Of a stretch of DNA of 42,880 nucleotides, positions 25,403-33,385 are shown in pieces. The notes beneath the pieces were generated by a model that saw only the letters and a program-made list of their open reading frames with translations, did not search any database and had not been told where the DNA came from. The stretch lies in the NCBI RefSeq assembly GCF_009377235.1, contig NZ_VMNX01000060.1, positions 1 to 42,880 on the forward strand, given 5' to 3'. The position numbers were made by a program, and so were the translations under genes. Source of the stretch: Streptomyces acidicola (GTDB lineage Bacteria; Actinomycetota; Actinomycetes; Streptomycetales; Streptomycetaceae). The first letter of the stretch is position 1. Each line of letters starts with the position of its first letter.

Positions 25403-26175
25403 TCGTCCACCCCGATCGGCAGGGCGGTCGCGCCGCCGTCGAGCACCAGCGTCTGGCCGGTCATCCATGAGGAGGCGTCGGAGGCCAGGAACAGTGCCGC
25501 GTTCGCCACGTCCTCCACCGTGCCGAGGCGCCGCAGCGGCAGCCTGGCGGTGAGGACGGTTTCGCGCACCTCCCACACCGCCCGTGCCAGCTCCGTCTTG
25601 ATCAGCCCGGGAGCGATGGCGTTGACACGGACCCGAGGCCCGAGTTCGTAGGCGAGCTGCCGTGTCATGTGCAGCATGGCGGCCTTGGTGGCGTTGTAGT
25701 AGCCGATGTGCGGGTCGACGATCAGGCCGCCGACGGAGGCGATGTTGACCACCGTTCCGCCGTGCTGGGCCATCCATGCCTGCCAGACGCAGCGGGTCCA
25801 GGCGACCATGCCGTACTGGTTGACGCGGACGGTCTTCTCCGCGCGGGGCAGGTCCAGATCGAGCAGGTCGCCGTGGTAGGGGTTGGTCGCCGCGTTGTTG
25901 ACGAGGATGTCGACGCGGCCGAACCGGGTCATGGTCCCGTCGACGCAGGCCTGGGCCTGTTCGGGTTCGCCGGCGTTGGCGACGACCGTGTGGATGTCGC
26001 CGTCGCCCTTGACGCGCGACAGTTCCTCGCGCGCCTCGTCGAGTCCCGCCGCCTTCCGGGCGGCGATCACCACATGGGCGCCCGCGGCCCGGTAGGCGGT
26101 GGCGATGCCGAGGCCGATACCGCGGGATCCGCCGGTGATGACGGCGACCCGGCCCGCCAGGGTGTCGGTGCTCAT
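25399..26175 (-). CDS. SDR family oxidoreductase
   Basis: 258 aa: TGGSRGIGLGIA, VVANAGEP, NNAATNPYHG, NIASVGG, YYNATK (active-site Tyr-x-x-x-Lys), VLDGG tail. It resembles the SDR at 8936-9703 outside the island (both have N-N-A-x-TNP and a W-x-W segment before VNIAS), so the two could share ancestry. Overlaps the ACAD11-like gene and the next SDR by 4 bp. Confidence 0.9.
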   Translation of the reverse strand: MSTDTLAGRVAVITGGSRGIGLGIATAYRAAGAHVVIAARKAAGLDEAREELSRVKGDGDIHTVVANAGEPEQAQACVDGTMTRFGRVDILVNNAATNPYHGDLLDLDLPRAEKTVRVNQYGMVAWTRCVWQAWMAQHGGTVVNIASVGGLIVDPHIGYYNATKAAMLHMTRQLAYELGPRVRVNAIAPGLIKTELARAVWEVRETVLTARLPLRRLGTVEDVANAALFLASDASSWMTGQTLVLDGGATALPIGVDE

Positions 26176-27425
26176 GCTTCCCCTGCCTTCATGTCGGTCT
26201 TTTCGCCCTTTTCGCTCCCGGGCTTCCGGTATTTGGCGAGTTCCTGGCGGGCCACCGTCCGCAGATGGACCTCGTCGGGGCCGTCGGCGATGCGCAGCGC
26301 CCGCGTGATGGCGTACAGCCGGGCCAGTACGGTGTCGTCGCTGACGCCTGCCGCACCATGTGCCTGGACGGCGCGGTCGACCACCTTGTGGGCGACCTCC
26401 AGCGCTGCCACCTTGATCGCGGCGACCTCCATTCGGGCGGCGGCGTTACCGATGGTGTCCATCAGCCAGGCGGACTTCAGGACGAGGAGGCGCACCTGCT
26501 CGATCTCGATGCGGCTGCGGGCGATCCATTCGCGCACCACTCCCCGGTCGGCGAGCGGCCCGCCGAACGCCATGCGTTCGGTGACGCGTTCGCACATCAG
26601 CTGAAGGGCGCGTTCCGCGAAGCCGACGGCGCGCATCGCGTAGTGCATACGGCCGGGGCCGAGCCGCCCCTGGGCGAGTGCGAAGCCCTGCCCCTCCCCG
26701 CCGAGGATGTTCTCCGCCGGTACGCAGACGTCGTCGAAGAGCACGTCGCCGTGCCCGAGCCGGTCGGTGTAGCCGAACATGGGAAGGTCCCGCAGGACCC
26801 GCACGCCCGGGGTGTCCCGCGGGATGAGCACCATGCTCTGCTGCCGGTAGGCCGGCGCCCCCGGGTCCGTCTTGCCCATCAGGATGATCAGTTCGCAGTC
26901 GGGGTCGAGGATCCCGGAGGTGTACCACTTGCGGCCGTTGACGACGTAGCTGTCGCCGTCGCGGGTGATGCGCGTGCGGATGTTGCGTGCGTCGGAACTG
27001 GCGACCTCGGGCTCGGTCATGGCGAAACAGGAGCGGATCTCGGCGTCCAGGAGGGGCCGCAGCCAGCGCTCCTGCTGCTCGCGGGTGCCGTAGAGCGCCA
27101 GCAGTTCCATGTTCCCGGTGTCGGGCGCGGAGCAGTTGAACACCTCGGGGCCGATGACGGAGCGGCCCGCCAGCTCGGCGAGCGGCGCGTACTCGAGGTT
27201 GGTCAGTCCCGCGCCCCAGTCGCCGTGTGCCATGAAGAGGTTCCACAAGCCTTCGGCGCGCGCCTTCTCCTTCAGCTCGGCCATCACCGGGGGCAGGGCG
27301 TGCGGGTCGTCGGCCCCGGCCAGCTGCCGGTCGTACACGGCTTCCGCCGGGAGGACGTGCTGCTCCATGAACGCCCGCATGCGGTCGGCGAGTTCTCTCG
27401 CCCGCGGCGAGTATGCGAAATCCAC
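26172..27425 (-). CDS. Acyl-CoA dehydrogenase, ACAD11-like
   Basis: 417 aa. It matches the dehydrogenase domain of ACAD11 through most of its length: FNCSAPDTGNMELLALYGT, SCFAMTEPEVASSDARNI, YVVNGRKWYTSG, RVLRDLPMFGYTDR, ALAQGRLGPGRMHYAMRAVG and RIADGPDEVHLRTVA. In the ACAD11 route it eliminates phosphate from a 4-phosphooxyacyl-CoA made by a partner kinase; the APH-type kinase gene lies 92 bp upstream in the same operon. GTG at 27425 with AGGAG. This is the second ACAD11-kinase pair of the island and is closer to the classical clade than the pair at 14.5 kb. Confidence 0.92.
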   Translation of the reverse strand: MDFAYSPRARELADRMRAFMEQHVLPAEAVYDRQLAGADDPHALPPVMAELKEKARAEGLWNLFMAHGDWGAGLTNLEYAPLAELAGRSVIGPEVFNCSAPDTGNMELLALYGTREQQERWLRPLLDAEIRSCFAMTEPEVASSDARNIRTRITRDGDSYVVNGRKWYTSGILDPDCELIILMGKTDPGAPAYRQQSMVLIPRDTPGVRVLRDLPMFGYTDRLGHGDVLFDDVCVPAENILGGEGQGFALAQGRLGPGRMHYAMRAVGFAERALQLMCERVTERMAFGGPLADRGVVREWIARSRIEIEQVRLLVLKSAWLMDTIGNAAARMEVAAIKVAALEVAHKVVDRAVQAHGAAGVSDDTVLARLYAITRALRIADGPDEVHLRTVARQELAKYRKPGSEKGEKTDMKAGEA

Positions 27426-27517
27426 GGTTGCTCCTGTCTTCACGTGCGGATCGGGTGGTGTCCCCGTGCCGTGGCCATGCCGTGGCAAGTGGGCCGAGTG
27501 CCGCGGCCCCGGGCCGG

Positions 27518-28498
27518 TCAGGGCCCGCCGAGGATGTCGCGGGCCGTGCGGATCATCGCGGCGATGGTGGGGGGCAGCCGCTCCTGGTGCGGGTCGTGGT
27601 GCTTGCCCTCGCGGTGGCGGCGCAGGTTGTGGCCCATGATCGCGGCCATCTTCATGCGGCCCAGCGCCCTGAACCAGTCCATGGCGGGCAGCGCCGGTCG
27701 CCCGTCGAGGTAGGCGTCCAGCAGTCCGGCCTCGGTGGGCAGGCCGGGCACGGGGTGTCCCAGCCGGGGGAAGTTGCGGTGGTCGGCGAAGAGCAGGAAC
27801 CAGCCGAGGTCGATCCGCGGGTCGCCGACGCTCCAGATCTCCCAGTCGACGACGGCCGCGGCACGCTCGCCGACGCACAGCACATTGCCGAGCCGGAAGT
27901 CACCGTGCAGCAGGACCGGCGCCATGCCGCTCGGTACGTCGTCGGCCAGCCGTTGCAGCAACTCCTCACCGCCCGGCCGCAGTTCCTCGGGTACGGCGTG
28001 CATCGTGCGGCTCCATCGCATCAGCTCACCCGCCGCGTCCAGCGGTTCGGGCGGGTCCAGCCCGGGGCTGTGGACATCGGTCGCGTGCAGCCGCCGCAGT
28101 ACGCGCGCGATCTCCAGCATCCGCGCACGCGCCGTCGCGGCCGGCACCTCCTGGTCGTCGAGTACGGGTTCGACGGCCTCACCCTCGGCGAAGTCCATGG
28201 CGAACCAGGCCGGCTGGGTCCTGTCGACGCATGCCACGCCCGGTACCGGTACGTCCGATCCGGCGAGTGCCGTCAGTACCCGCGCCTGGCGCAGCACGTC
28301 GTTGCGGCCCACGGGCCGCTGTCCCTCGGGGACCGCCTTGACGACGTACCGGGAGTCACCGGCGGTCACCGAGTACGTCAGACCCGAGTGGCCGCCCGGC
28401 AGGGTCCGCAACTCCCCTATGGACGCTCCCGGATGGCGCTGGGCGAGACGGTCCCGGACCCGTACGGCCAGGTCCGGTACCCGGGTCGCCGTGTTCAT
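27518..28498 (-). CDS. APH-family acyl-CoA kinase-like phosphotransferase
   Basis: 326 aa. LPGGHSGLTYSVTAG (nucleotide loop), YVVKAVP (Lys), HGDFRLGN (catalytic loop) and DWEIWSVGDPRIDLGW (metal Asp) mark the APH fold of the ACAD10/11 group. Predicted to phosphorylate the hydroxyl of a hydroxyacyl-CoA for the ACAD11-like enzyme downstream. The ATG overlaps the upstream acyl-CoA dehydrogenase stop by 4 bp. HGDFRLGN instead of HGDYRLDN in the other copy suggests the two kinases have different substrates. Confidence 0.87.
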   Translation of the reverse strand: MNTATRVPDLAVRVRDRLAQRHPGASIGELRTLPGGHSGLTYSVTAGDSRYVVKAVPEGQRPVGRNDVLRQARVLTALAGSDVPVPGVACVDRTQPAWFAMDFAEGEAVEPVLDDQEVPAATARARMLEIARVLRRLHATDVHSPGLDPPEPLDAAGELMRWSRTMHAVPEELRPGGEELLQRLADDVPSGMAPVLLHGDFRLGNVLCVGERAAAVVDWEIWSVGDPRIDLGWFLLFADHRNFPRLGHPVPGLPTEAGLLDAYLDGRPALPAMDWFRALGRMKMAAIMGHNLRRHREGKHHDPHQERLPPTIAAMIRTARDILGGP

Positions 28499-29709
28499 CG
28501 GACGGGCTCCTTCGGCAGGCCGAGGACGCGCTCGGCGAGGATGTTGTGCTGGATCTCGTCGGTACCGCCCGCGATGCTGTAGCCAGGTGCACCGAGCAGG
28601 TGCTCGGTCCAGGCGTACGTGCCCCACTCCCCCGTGTCCGCGACGAGGCGCGGCCCCAGCAGTTCGGACACCAGATCGCTGGTGCGGCGCATGGTCTCGG
28701 TGGCGTAGAGCTTGCCGACCGAGGCTTCAGCGCCGGGCTCCCGACCGGCGACGAGGGCCGCCGTCACCCTCAGCCCGATGAGGCGCTGGACGAGGGTGCG
28801 GATGTGCAGATCGGCGGCCCGCTGCCGTTCGCTGCCGGTGAGGGGGCGGTCCAGGTGCCGGGCGAGTTCCAGCGCCCGGTCGGCGTTGTCCAGGCCGAGG
28901 CTCCCGGAGTCGAGCCGCTCGGCGGCGAGCACGCTGAGGGTGACCCGCCAGCCCTCCCCGACCGGTCCGAGCCGGTCGGTGTCGGGCACCACCACGCCGT
29001 CGAGGTAGACCTCGTTGAAGCTGGACCCTCCGGTCATCTGACGGATCGGCCGCACGGTCACGCCCGGCGCGTCCATGCGGACGAGGAAGACGGTGATGCC
29101 CGCGTGCTTGCGCACGTCGGGGTCGGTGCGGCAGACGGCGACCCCCCAGGCCGCGACCCGGGCGCCGGAGGTCCACACCTTGTGACCGCTCAGCACCCAG
29201 GTGTCGCCCTCGGGTACGGCTTTCGTCCGCACGGCGGCCAGGTCGGAACCGGCCTCGGTCTCGGAGAAGAGCTGGCAGGCCAGTTCGTCCGTGCGCAGCA
29301 TGGGCCGCAGCCAGCGCCGCTTCTGCTCCTCGGTGCCCCAGATGCCGATCGCCGGGGCGACGAGCTGCTGCGTCACAGGGAAGATCTCGGTGCGCTGGGG
29401 GACGTCGAAGGCCGCCTCCTCCGAGCGGTAGAGCTGCTCGTAGTGCGCGGGCAGGCCGCGTCCTCCGTACTCGGCGGGCCAGGTGAGCGCACCCCACCCC
29501 TGGTCGTAGCGCGTGCGTTCCCATTCCTGGGTCCCGGCGGTGTGCTCACGCTCCTGCCGTTCGCTCCAGTTCTCGAACACGGCGACTGAGTCGGAGCCGC
29601 TGCCCCACTCCCCGTCGGCGGCCCGCCTCCGGGCGACCGTGGCGAGCCACTGCCGGGCCTCGGCGCGGAAGTCCTCCGTTTCCGGTGTGCCGCTCAACTC
29701 TTCCTCCAT
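28495..29709 (-). CDS. Acyl-CoA dehydrogenase (FadE-type)
   Basis: 404 aa flavoenzyme that makes a 2,3-double bond in an acyl-CoA. QLFSETEAGSDLAAVRTKA, LSGHKVWTSGARVAAWG and the C-terminal IAGGTDEIQHNILAERVLGLP are typical of actinobacterial FadE proteins used on bulky or branched acyl chains. In steroid catabolism such subunits pair with a second, non-identical ACAD; the ACAD at 33386-34531 is the natural partner here (inference). ATG at 29709; the ribosome site is poor. Confidence 0.9.
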   Translation of the reverse strand: MEEELSGTPETEDFRAEARQWLATVARRRAADGEWGSGSDSVAVFENWSERQEREHTAGTQEWERTRYDQGWGALTWPAEYGGRGLPAHYEQLYRSEEAAFDVPQRTEIFPVTQQLVAPAIGIWGTEEQKRRWLRPMLRTDELACQLFSETEAGSDLAAVRTKAVPEGDTWVLSGHKVWTSGARVAAWGVAVCRTDPDVRKHAGITVFLVRMDAPGVTVRPIRQMTGGSSFNEVYLDGVVVPDTDRLGPVGEGWRVTLSVLAAERLDSGSLGLDNADRALELARHLDRPLTGSERQRAADLHIRTLVQRLIGLRVTAALVAGREPGAEASVGKLYATETMRRTSDLVSELLGPRLVADTGEWGTYAWTEHLLGAPGYSIAGGTDEIQHNILAERVLGLPKEPVR

Positions 29710-29770
29710 CTCAGCTCGGCAGGACGTTCGACGGACGTTTCGCGGGTCGTTCAGAGGGTTCGCGGGTGGT

Positions 29771-30916
29771 TCAGAGGGAGAGCACCGTGCAGGCGCTGAC
29801 GCCCGGGGCGCCGTACACATGGGTGAAGCCGACCCTGGGCCCGCCCGGGACCTGACGGTCGCCGGCCCGGCCGCGCAGCTGCTGGACGACCTCGTAGACC
29901 TGACGCAGCCCCGAGGCGCCGATGGGCTCGCCGTTGGCGATGCAGCCGCCATCGGTGTTGACCGGCAGTACGCCGCCGATCCCGGTGGCACCGGTGGCGA
30001 TCAGCTTCTCCTGTTCGCCGTCCTCGCAGAATCCGCATTCGGCCATGTGCATGACCTCGGCGCCGCTCTCGGTGTCCTGGAGCTGGCAGACGTCGACGTC
30101 ACCGGGGCCGATCCCCGCCTCCTCGAAGGCCGCGGCCGAGGCGTCACTGCTGACACTGGTCAGCTCGCCGGCGGGTATCCACGGGCTGAACACCTCGAAC
30201 GAACCGAACCGCCGGCTGCGCACCACCGCCGACCGCAGTGCGACCGGCCGGGCGTCCAGACGGCGGGCGGCCTCGGGCGAGCAGAGGACGAGCGCGGCGG
30301 CGCCCGCTCCGGGCGAGCAGAACATGAAGCGGGTCAGCGGATCACTGACCATGCCCGAGCCGAGGATGTCCTCGGCGGTGACCGGCTCACGGCGCCACGC
30401 CTCGGGGGTCAGGGCCCCATTGCGGTACGCCTTCTCGGCGACCAGCGCGAGGGTGCGCGGGGTGATCCCGTGGTCATGCATATAGCGCTGGATCTTCATG
30501 CCGAAGAACTGGGTGGTCACCATGAGGCCGTCGCTGCCGTACTCCGCTGCCAGCCCCCAGTCCTCGGGCCTGGGGTCGAAGGCGCCCCGTGGGTGCTTGT
30601 CGAATCCGACGGCGAGGACGACATCCGCCATGCCGGAGCGGATGGCGTTCACCGCGGAGACCAGCGCGCTGCCCCCGGTGGCGCAGCCGTTCTTGACGTT
30701 GACGAACGGCAGCCCCGTCAGGCCGAGTCGGGCCACCAGGGTGTCGGCGAGCCCGGCACTGTCACTGCCGCCGAACGCGGCCCGGACGCGTGACCACTCG
30801 ATCCCCGCGTCCGCCAACGCGGCGTTCACCGCGGCGACGGCCAGCTGTCGGCCGCTCGCCTCCGTCCGGCCGAACGGGGTGCGTCCGGCGCCGCAGATCA
30901 GCACCTCGGTGCTCAT
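29771..30916 (-). CDS. Thiolase-like protein (SCP2-thiolase/Ltp type)
   Basis: 381 aa. Thiolase fold with KNGCATGGSAL, VAVGFDKHPRG, GCIANGEPIGASGLRQVYE and a C-terminal GAPGVSACTVLSL. The usual GHPxGATG is replaced by ANGEPIGASG, as in lipid-transfer/SCPx-type proteins. Such proteins with an OB-fold (DUF35) partner include the retro-aldolases that release side-chain fragments in steroid catabolism. The OB-fold gene overlaps by 4 bp, so the two very likely form a complex. Confidence 0.88.
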   Translation of the reverse strand: MSTEVLICGAGRTPFGRTEASGRQLAVAAVNAALADAGIEWSRVRAAFGGSDSAGLADTLVARLGLTGLPFVNVKNGCATGGSALVSAVNAIRSGMADVVLAVGFDKHPRGAFDPRPEDWGLAAEYGSDGLMVTTQFFGMKIQRYMHDHGITPRTLALVAEKAYRNGALTPEAWRREPVTAEDILGSGMVSDPLTRFMFCSPGAGAAALVLCSPEAARRLDARPVALRSAVVRSRRFGSFEVFSPWIPAGELTSVSSDASAAAFEEAGIGPGDVDVCQLQDTESGAEVMHMAECGFCEDGEQEKLIATGATGIGGVLPVNTDGGCIANGEPIGASGLRQVYEVVQQLRGRAGDRQVPGGPRVGFTHVYGAPGVSACTVLSL

Positions 30917-31314
30917 GAGCCCTCCTCACCCGGGTCGAGGGCCCTGGCCCGGGGCACCCCGCGGCCCCCGGTCACCGTGAGGGGCATGCCGATACGGATG
31001 TCGTCCAGGTCGTCGACCTCCAGCACGGCAGCCACCCGCACGCCTTCGGCCAGCTCGACGTAGCCGAGTGCGAACGGCGCGAAGCCGCCGGCCGGCACCC
31101 GGTAGGGCGGGGACTTGGGGGCGTACCGCTGTACCGTCCAGGTCCACAGCGTGCCCCTGCCACTCAGGCCTGCCGGCTCGGCGGGGCCGCCGCAGCGTGG
31201 GCACGCCTCGTCCGCGGGGTACACCGTCACCGAGCAGCCGGAGCAGCGCGAGCCTTCCAGGCCCCCGCTCGGGCTCCGCCGGTCCGTGACCATCCGGATC
31301 AGCGCCCCCGCCAC
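30913..31314 (-). CDS. Zn-ribbon/OB-fold protein (DUF35)
   Basis: 133 aa. An N-terminal rubredoxin-like zinc ribbon with two CxxC knuckles (CSGC and CPRC) is followed by an OB-fold (GTLWTWTVQRYAPKS, FALGYVELAEGVRVAAVLEV). It is the obligate partner type for SCP2-thiolase-like enzymes. The GTG start at 31314 overlaps the upstream hydratase by 16 bp; an ATG at 31293 just after the hydratase stop is an alternative that keeps the zinc ribbon. Confidence 0.88.
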   Translation of the reverse strand: MAGALIRMVTDRRSPSGGLEGSRCSGCSVTVYPADEACPRCGGPAEPAGLSGRGTLWTWTVQRYAPKSPPYRVPAGGFAPFALGYVELAEGVRVAAVLEVDDLDDIRIGMPLTVTGGRGVPRARALDPGEEGS

Positions 31315-32087
31315 TTGGGCTCACGCTTCTCCAGGAACGCCGACACGCCTTCGTTGGCGTCCTCGGAGTTGAGGGCCACACCGACGGCGAGATGCTCCAT
31401 CACCATCAGGGACTGGGTGTCCGCGTCCAGGCTGCGGTCGATCGTCATCTTCGTGAGCCACATCGTGAAGGGGCTCTTGTCGACGAGGTCGCCGATGAAG
31501 TCCTGGACGGTCTCGTCCAGCTTGTCGGCCGGGGCGGACTTGTTGATCAGACCGAATTCGGCGGCCTCGACGCCGGAGAGCAGCTTGCCGGTGAGCATCA
31601 GCTCCTTCGTCTTGCGGATGCCGATCATGCGCGGCACCCGGTAGATCGGGCCGGCCCCGCCGAACAGCGCGCGGCGGATGTGGAAGTCGCCGATCCTGGC
31701 GTCGTCCGCGGCGATGGCGAAGTCGCACGAGATCATGATCTCGAAGCCGCCGGCGGTGACGTGTCCCTCCAGGACCGCGACCGAGGGGGTCTTCATCGAG
31801 TAGAGGCGGTCGCACACCTTGGCCGACTTCACCGCCACGTCGATGGCGTTGGACTTGCCGACGTAGTCCGCCTTCAGGCTGTCGAGGTCGAAGCCCGAGC
31901 AGAACGTGCCGCCACGGCCGCGGACCACCAGGACCCGCAGCTCGGGGTCCTCGTCGACCTCGGTGATGATCTCGTCGAGTCGGTCCAGGATCGGGACGGT
32001 GACGCAGTTCTTCTTCCAGGGACGGTTGAGCCAGACCCGGGCGACGTGACCGTCGCGTTCGAACTGGATCTCGTCTTCCACTGCCAT
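31299..32087 (-). CDS. Enoyl-CoA hydratase/isomerase family protein
   Basis: 262 aa crotonase and first gene of the long operon. TFCSGFDLDSLKADYVG and GHVTAGGFEIMISCDFAIA form the CoA-binding oxyanion hole. The first hydratase Glu seems retained (GGFEIM) while the second is replaced by His (DFHIRRALFGG), so true hydratase activity is uncertain. An operator palindrome lies 23 bp upstream of the start. The divergent neighbour is a 3-hydroxyacyl-CoA dehydrogenase. Confidence 0.88.
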   Translation of the reverse strand: MAVEDEIQFERDGHVARVWLNRPWKKNCVTVPILDRLDEIITEVDEDPELRVLVVRGRGGTFCSGFDLDSLKADYVGKSNAIDVAVKSAKVCDRLYSMKTPSVAVLEGHVTAGGFEIMISCDFAIAADDARIGDFHIRRALFGGAGPIYRVPRMIGIRKTKELMLTGKLLSGVEAAEFGLINKSAPADKLDETVQDFIGDLVDKSPFTMWLTKMTIDRSLDADTQSLMVMEHLAVGVALNSEDANEGVSAFLEKREPKWRGR

Positions 32088-32109
32088 CTCCGGCCTCCCG
32101 ACGCTCGAC

Positions 32110-32129
32110 CTGAACTGAATTCACTACGA
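32110..32129. promoter_or_regulatory. Operator in the hydratase/HAD divergent region
   Basis: CTGAACTGAATTCACTACGA, containing the perfect palindrome TGAATTCA and fitting the island consensus AACTGAAYTCAGTT at 11 of 14 positions. It is close to the long-operon start on the minus strand and could also control the 3-hydroxyacyl-CoA dehydrogenase gene 215 bp away. A weaker related sequence (AACCGAACTTGCTTCA) occurs near 32244. Confidence 0.65.
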
Positions 32130-32343
32130 GTCTGAGTCGCCCTTGATCCACTGTCAACCCCTTGCGGCAGAATCAAGCCCCGAAGGGGCAGGAGCACAGG
32201 ACGCCACCCAAGCCGCTCCCCACCCTCAAGCGGGTTGATCAAACCGAACTTGCTTCACATACTCATTCGGACAGGGACCCGGAGGGGCTTGCCTCACCGA
32301 GCACCACACCGGCAACCCCACTTCTCGCGAGGAAGGGACATTC

Positions 32344-33207
32344 ATGTCCGACATCTCCCGTCTCGGCGTCGTGGGCTGCGGCCTCATGGGCTCCGGCATC
32401 GCGGAGGTCGCCGCACTGCGCGGCCTCGACGTCGTCGTCGCCGAGTCGACACCCGAGCTGGCCGCCGCCGGGCGCGACCGCGTCACCGCCTCCCTGGACC
32501 GCGGTCTGAGGCGCGGCAAGCTCACCGAAACCGAACGCGAACAGGCGCTGACCCGGCTCTCCTTCACCCACGACCTGGGCGACCTGGCCGACCGGCAGTT
32601 CGTCATCGAGGCCGTCGCGGAGAACCGGGAGATCAAGTCGGAGGTCTTCCGCCGGCTCGACAACGCGGTGACCGACCCGGACGCCGTCCTCGCCACCAAC
32701 ACCTCCTCCATCCCCGTCGTCGACCTCGCCGTCACCACCGGTCGGCCCTCCCGCGTCGTGGGCCTGCACTTCTTCAACCCCGTACCGGTGCAGAAACTGG
32801 TGGAGGTGGTCCCCGCCCTCACCACGAGCGCCAACACCGTGGCCCGGACCCGCGGTTTCGCCACCGAGAACCTCGGCAAGGTGGCCGTCCAGGCACCCGA
32901 CCGCTCCGGTTTCGTCGTCAACGCACTGCTGGTGCCGTATCTGCTCGCCGCGATCCGCATGGTCGAGTCCGCAACGGCGAGTGCGGAGGACATCGACAGC
33001 GGTATGGAACTCGGTTGCGCCCATCCGATGGGTCCGCTGCGGCTACTGGACCTGATCGGCCTCGACACGGCACAGGCTGTCGCCGAGTCGCTGTACGAGG
33101 AACACAAGGAGCCGCTGTACGCCGCTCCCCCACTGCTGCGGCGCATGGTCGCCGCCGGCCGCCTGGGCCGCAAGAGCGGGCGGGGGTTCTACGTCTACGA
33201 CGCCTGA
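32344..33207 (+). CDS. 3-hydroxyacyl-CoA dehydrogenase
   Basis: 287 aa single-domain NAD enzyme (HbdA/FadB2 type) that oxidises 3-hydroxyacyl-CoA to 3-oxoacyl-CoA. Rossmann motif GVVGCGLMGSGIAEVAA, NTSSIPV, catalytic His in VGLHFFNPVPVQKLVEVV, Asn in VNALLVPYL and the C-terminal AHPMGPLRLLDLIGLD are present. ATG at 32344 with GGAAGGG upstream. It supplies substrate for the thiolase encoded by the long operon. Confidence 0.94.
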   Translation: MSDISRLGVVGCGLMGSGIAEVAALRGLDVVVAESTPELAAAGRDRVTASLDRGLRRGKLTETEREQALTRLSFTHDLGDLADRQFVIEAVAENREIKSEVFRRLDNAVTDPDAVLATNTSSIPVVDLAVTTGRPSRVVGLHFFNPVPVQKLVEVVPALTTSANTVARTRGFATENLGKVAVQAPDRSGFVVNALLVPYLLAAIRMVESATASAEDIDSGMELGCAHPMGPLRLLDLIGLDTAQAVAESLYEEHKEPLYAAPPLLRRMVAAGRLGRKSGRGFYVYDA

Positions 33208-33224
33208 CACGGCACCTGACACAC

Positions 33225-33270
33225 CCGGCCCCGCCCGACGCGGACGGGGCCGGTCGCCGGAACACCGGCG
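33225..33270. terminator. Tandem hairpins between convergent genes
   Basis: First stem CCGGCCCCG/CGGGGCCGG (33225-33233, 33245-33253, 11-nt loop), then a second, CGCCGG-AACA-CCGGCG (33255-33270). They lie directly after the 3-hydroxyacyl-CoA dehydrogenase and before the convergent ACAD stop. No T-run; a U-less Streptomyces-type terminator. Confidence 0.65.
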
Positions 33271-33385
33271 CCGGCCCGTTTCCACGGTGCCCGCGCCGGG
33301 TCGCCCGGACGCCCGGGCGCGGTGCGTCGGCGCAGCACGGCGGCACGGTGCCCGTCCGGCACGCACTGCCGGAGTCCGGGTCTCC

